DNA of 24,308 nt from JBFEYJ01 sp041546305 (GTDB taxonomy: Bacteria; Pseudomonadota; Gammaproteobacteria; Thiohalomonadales; Thiohalomonadaceae). Within the stretch, counting starts at the first letter, position 1. Each line of letters opens with the position of its first letter. The DNA lies in NCBI GenBank assembly GCA_041546305.1, contig JBFEWO010000026.1:1-24308 (forward strand), written 5' to 3'. Shown here in pieces: positions 22,594 to 24,308 of this stretch. A model generated the notes under the pieces. It was given only the letters and a program-made list of their open reading frames with translations. It was not told the origin of the DNA and did not search any database. Made by a program: the position numbers and the translations under genes.

Positions 22594-24308
22594 ATGGCAC
22601 AGTGGGTGCCTTTAGGTGGCGAGGATAATGTGACCAAGCCTCAGAGCACCAGTGTGGAAAACCGTTCGGGACTTGACGGTATGATCGATGCGCTGGCCGA
22701 TCATCGCGACAAACCGATGATACAGACATGGACGGCGCATGAAGTGGAATCCTGGTCCTATGGCGATGTCGGTCAATGGGTACACGCACTGGCCTGTGGA
22801 TTGCAACGACGCCTTCAGCCTCGGGAGACAGTGATCCTGTTCGGGCCCGACAGTCCAGCATGGATCATTGCGGCATTGGCGGTGATCCGTGCGGGCGGCG
22901 TTATCACCCCTCTCGATGTACAACTGCCCGATGACACTCTGGCTCATATCCTGCGCGATAGCGATGCCTCCTGGGTATTTACCACCACCGGCCACCAAGC
23001 GAGGGTGCGCGAGAGCACGCCGCAGGCGAATATCGTGCTACTCGATGCGAAGGAAGGCGATGAGCACGGCTGGCGCGCCCTCGCCGTCGCAGACGGTGAA
23101 TTGCCGATCAACCACGCAGACGATCCGGCGGCTCTGTTCTATACCTCCGGTACCACCGGGCCACCCAAGGGCGTGCCGCTCAGTCATCGAAATCTCGTGT
23201 TTCAGCTAGAGACGGTAGCCGCATCGGGTATTACCCGCGAAGCGGACCGTGTGCTGCTTCCCCTCCCCCTGCACCATGTCTATCCGTTCGTGATCGGCAT
23301 GCTCGCGCCCGTGTGGCTGGGACTGACCCTGCTGATGCCTTACGCATTGACCGGGCCGCAATTGTTGCGCGCGATCCGCGAAGGCCAGGCCAACGTCATT
23401 ATCGGGGTACCCAGACTTTATTCCGCACTTTACGAGGGCATCTTGAGCAAGGCCTCCCGCTCCGGCCGCGTAGCCGCCACCCTCTTCCGTTTACTACTCC
23501 AACTTAGCCGCATCGCTCGACGCCACTTCGGTCTCTATCTTGGCAAACGATTACTCGCCCCCCTGCACCGGCAAATGGGAAAACAGTTGCGGGTGTTGGC
23601 TTGCGGGGGGGCGGCTCTGGACAAGGAGCTGGCCTGGGATCTGGAAGCGCTAGGCTGGGAGGTGGCAGTCGGCTACGGCCTGACCGAAACCTCCCCGCTA
23701 TTGACCATCGACCCACCGGGAAGGATACGTCCCGGGACGGTGGGCCGGCCGGTGACGGGCGTATCACTGCGAATCGACCGCCAGGCCGCAGCACAAGCAG
23801 GCCGCCATAACAGGGACGGCGAGATCCTGGCCCAAGGCCCCGGCGTGTTCTCGGGCTACCTCAACCAACCGGAGAAAACCCGTGAGGCCTTTACCGAGGA
23901 CCAGTGGTTCCGCACCGGGGATCTCGGCTGGCTCGACGAGGATGGTTATCTGCATATTTCGGGCAGGGTGTCGACGCTGATCGTTATGGCGGGAGGCGAA
24001 AACATCCAACCTGATGAGCTGGAGGAACGGTACGCTACCCATTTAGCCATCAAGGAGATCGGTATCCTCCAATACCAGGAGAAACTGGTGGCGCTCATCG
24101 TACCGGAACGAGCGATCCGGGTGGACGACGAAGCCAGGATTCGAGAGGCGCTTCGCGAGATCGGACGCACACTTCCCTCCTATCAACAACTCAGCGACTT
24201 TGCCCTAAGCCGCACACCGTTGCCACGTACCCGGCTGGGAAAAATCCAACGACACAAGCTGGTCGAGCGTTATCTTGAGGTGCGCCGTACAGGGGGTGAA
24301 CCGGCGGC
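22594..24308 (+). CDS. AMP-binding acyl-CoA/acyl-ACP synthetase family protein (cut by window edge)
   Basis: An ANL-superfamily enzyme that activates a carboxylate as an acyl-adenylate. The frame is open from ATG 22594 to the window end (571 codons visible). The ATP P-loop TSGTTGPPKG starts at residue 184 and the adenylate motif GYGLTETS is at 360-367. The hinge RTGDLGWLDEDGYLHISGR has Asp443. The GENIQPDELE region and the catalytic lysine in RTRLGKIQ (Lys550) complete the enzyme. Continuing sequence past Lys550 (KLVERYLEVRRTGG) suggests the protein goes on, perhaps into a further domain such as an acyltransferase; only the next bases could tell. An alternative start is GTG at 22630, which has GAGG five nt upstream and removes 12 residues. 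Substrate specificity (fatty acid or other) is not evident. Confidence 0.9.
   Translation, partial: MAQWVPLGGEDNVTKPQSTSVENRSGLDGMIDALADHRDKPMIQTWTAHEVESWSYGDVGQWVHALACGLQRRLQPRETVILFGPDSPAWIIAALAVIRAGGVITPLDVQLPDDTLAHILRDSDASWVFTTTGHQARVRESTPQANIVLLDAKEGDEHGWRALAVADGELPINHADDPAALFYTSGTTGPPKGVPLSHRNLVFQLETVAASGITREADRVLLPLPLHHVYPFVIGMLAPVWLGLTLLMPYALTGPQLLRAIREGQANVIIGVPRLYSALYEGILSKASRSGRVAATLFRLLLQLSRIARRHFGLYLGKRLLAPLHRQMGKQLRVLACGGAALDKELAWDLEALGWEVAVGYGLTETSPLLTIDPPGRIRPGTVGRPVTGVSLRIDRQAAAQAGRHNRDGEILAQGPGVFSGYLNQPEKTREAFTEDQWFRTGDLGWLDEDGYLHISGRVSTLIVMAGGENIQPDELEERYATHLAIKEIGILQYQEKLVALIVPERAIRVDDEARIREALREIGRTLPSYQQLSDFALSRTPLPRTRLGKIQRHKLVERYLEVRRTGGEPA

Noticed and set aside
22482..22637. 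Upstream extension of the small interrupted gene (52 codons)
   Set aside because: A strong Shine-Dalgarno precedes ATG 22481 and the extension overlaps the synthetase start, so it is not coding.
1..24308. tRNA, rRNA, CRISPR array, riboswitch or transposase
   Set aside because: No cloverleaf, rRNA core, regularly spaced direct repeat series or transposase-like frame could be seen.

Overview
The window looks like a chromosomal segment of a free-living gammaproteobacterium, probably one that handles reduced sulfur and metals. The evidence is a Tat-exported sulfite-dehydrogenase-type molybdoenzyme with a lipoprotein cytochrome c, a Spy/CpxP-like protein, a YbhGFSR-type exporter, moderately high GC with strong gammaproteobacterial Shine-Dalgarno sites, and two c-di-GMP enzymes. 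There are no rRNA or tRNA genes, CRISPR arrays, transposases or phage genes that I can see. Genus cannot be assigned from this sequence alone.

Layout. 1-625 (minus strand) reads like the end of an integron cassette array. It holds a partial RibD/cytidine-deaminase-like gene, a 74-bp attC-like site, and a GFA/CENP-V zinc-protein gene whose stop codon lies inside the attC. A second core site (GTTATGC) marks the upstream end of the GFA cassette. No integrase gene lies in the rest of the window, on the side where one would be expected. 626-788 is AT-rich and has no gene. 789-1477 is an overlapping pair: an unknown lipoprotein and a small two-helix membrane protein. 1746-4616 encodes a MASE1-CHASE-PAS-PAS-GGEEF diguanylate cyclase. 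4909-9909 is a single very large secreted protein (1666 aa) with SdrD/Cna-B-like modules, an IPT/TIG domain and a right-handed beta-helix, closed by a strong bidirectional terminator.

10162-11786 (minus) is a sulfite-dehydrogenase pair (molybdenum subunit plus monoheme lipoprotein cytochrome c). It is divergent from a Spy/CpxP-like Met/Gly-rich periplasmic protein at 12030-12632, with a perfect 16-bp palindrome in the shared control region. 12686-13588 is a membrane-anchored alpha/beta hydrolase. 13699-19154 is a tightly packed minus-strand operon: HlyD-type membrane fusion protein, double ABC ATPase, two ABC-2 permeases (all joined by 4-nt overlaps) and a YHS-domain protein with a His-rich tail. 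A degenerate dispersed inverted repeat lies just upstream. 19304-22152 (minus) encodes an HD-GYP phosphodiesterase with a zinc ribbon, a geranylgeranyl-reductase-family flavoprotein and a DUF547 protein. 22275-22481 is a small conserved-looking gene interrupted by an in-frame TAA. 22594 to the end is the start of an AMP-binding acyl-CoA/acyl-ACP synthetase, transcribed divergently and cut by the window edge.

Working together. The diguanylate cyclase and the HD-GYP protein could make and degrade c-di-GMP, and the giant exported beta-helix protein is the sort of surface product such signalling often controls; that link is inference only. The Spy-like protein and the exporter operon with its YHS/His-tail partner suggest envelope or metal stress. 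The most interesting spots are the orphan cassette-array end, the 1666-aa exported protein, the palindrome between the sulfite dehydrogenase and Spy-like genes, and the nonsense-interrupted small gene.
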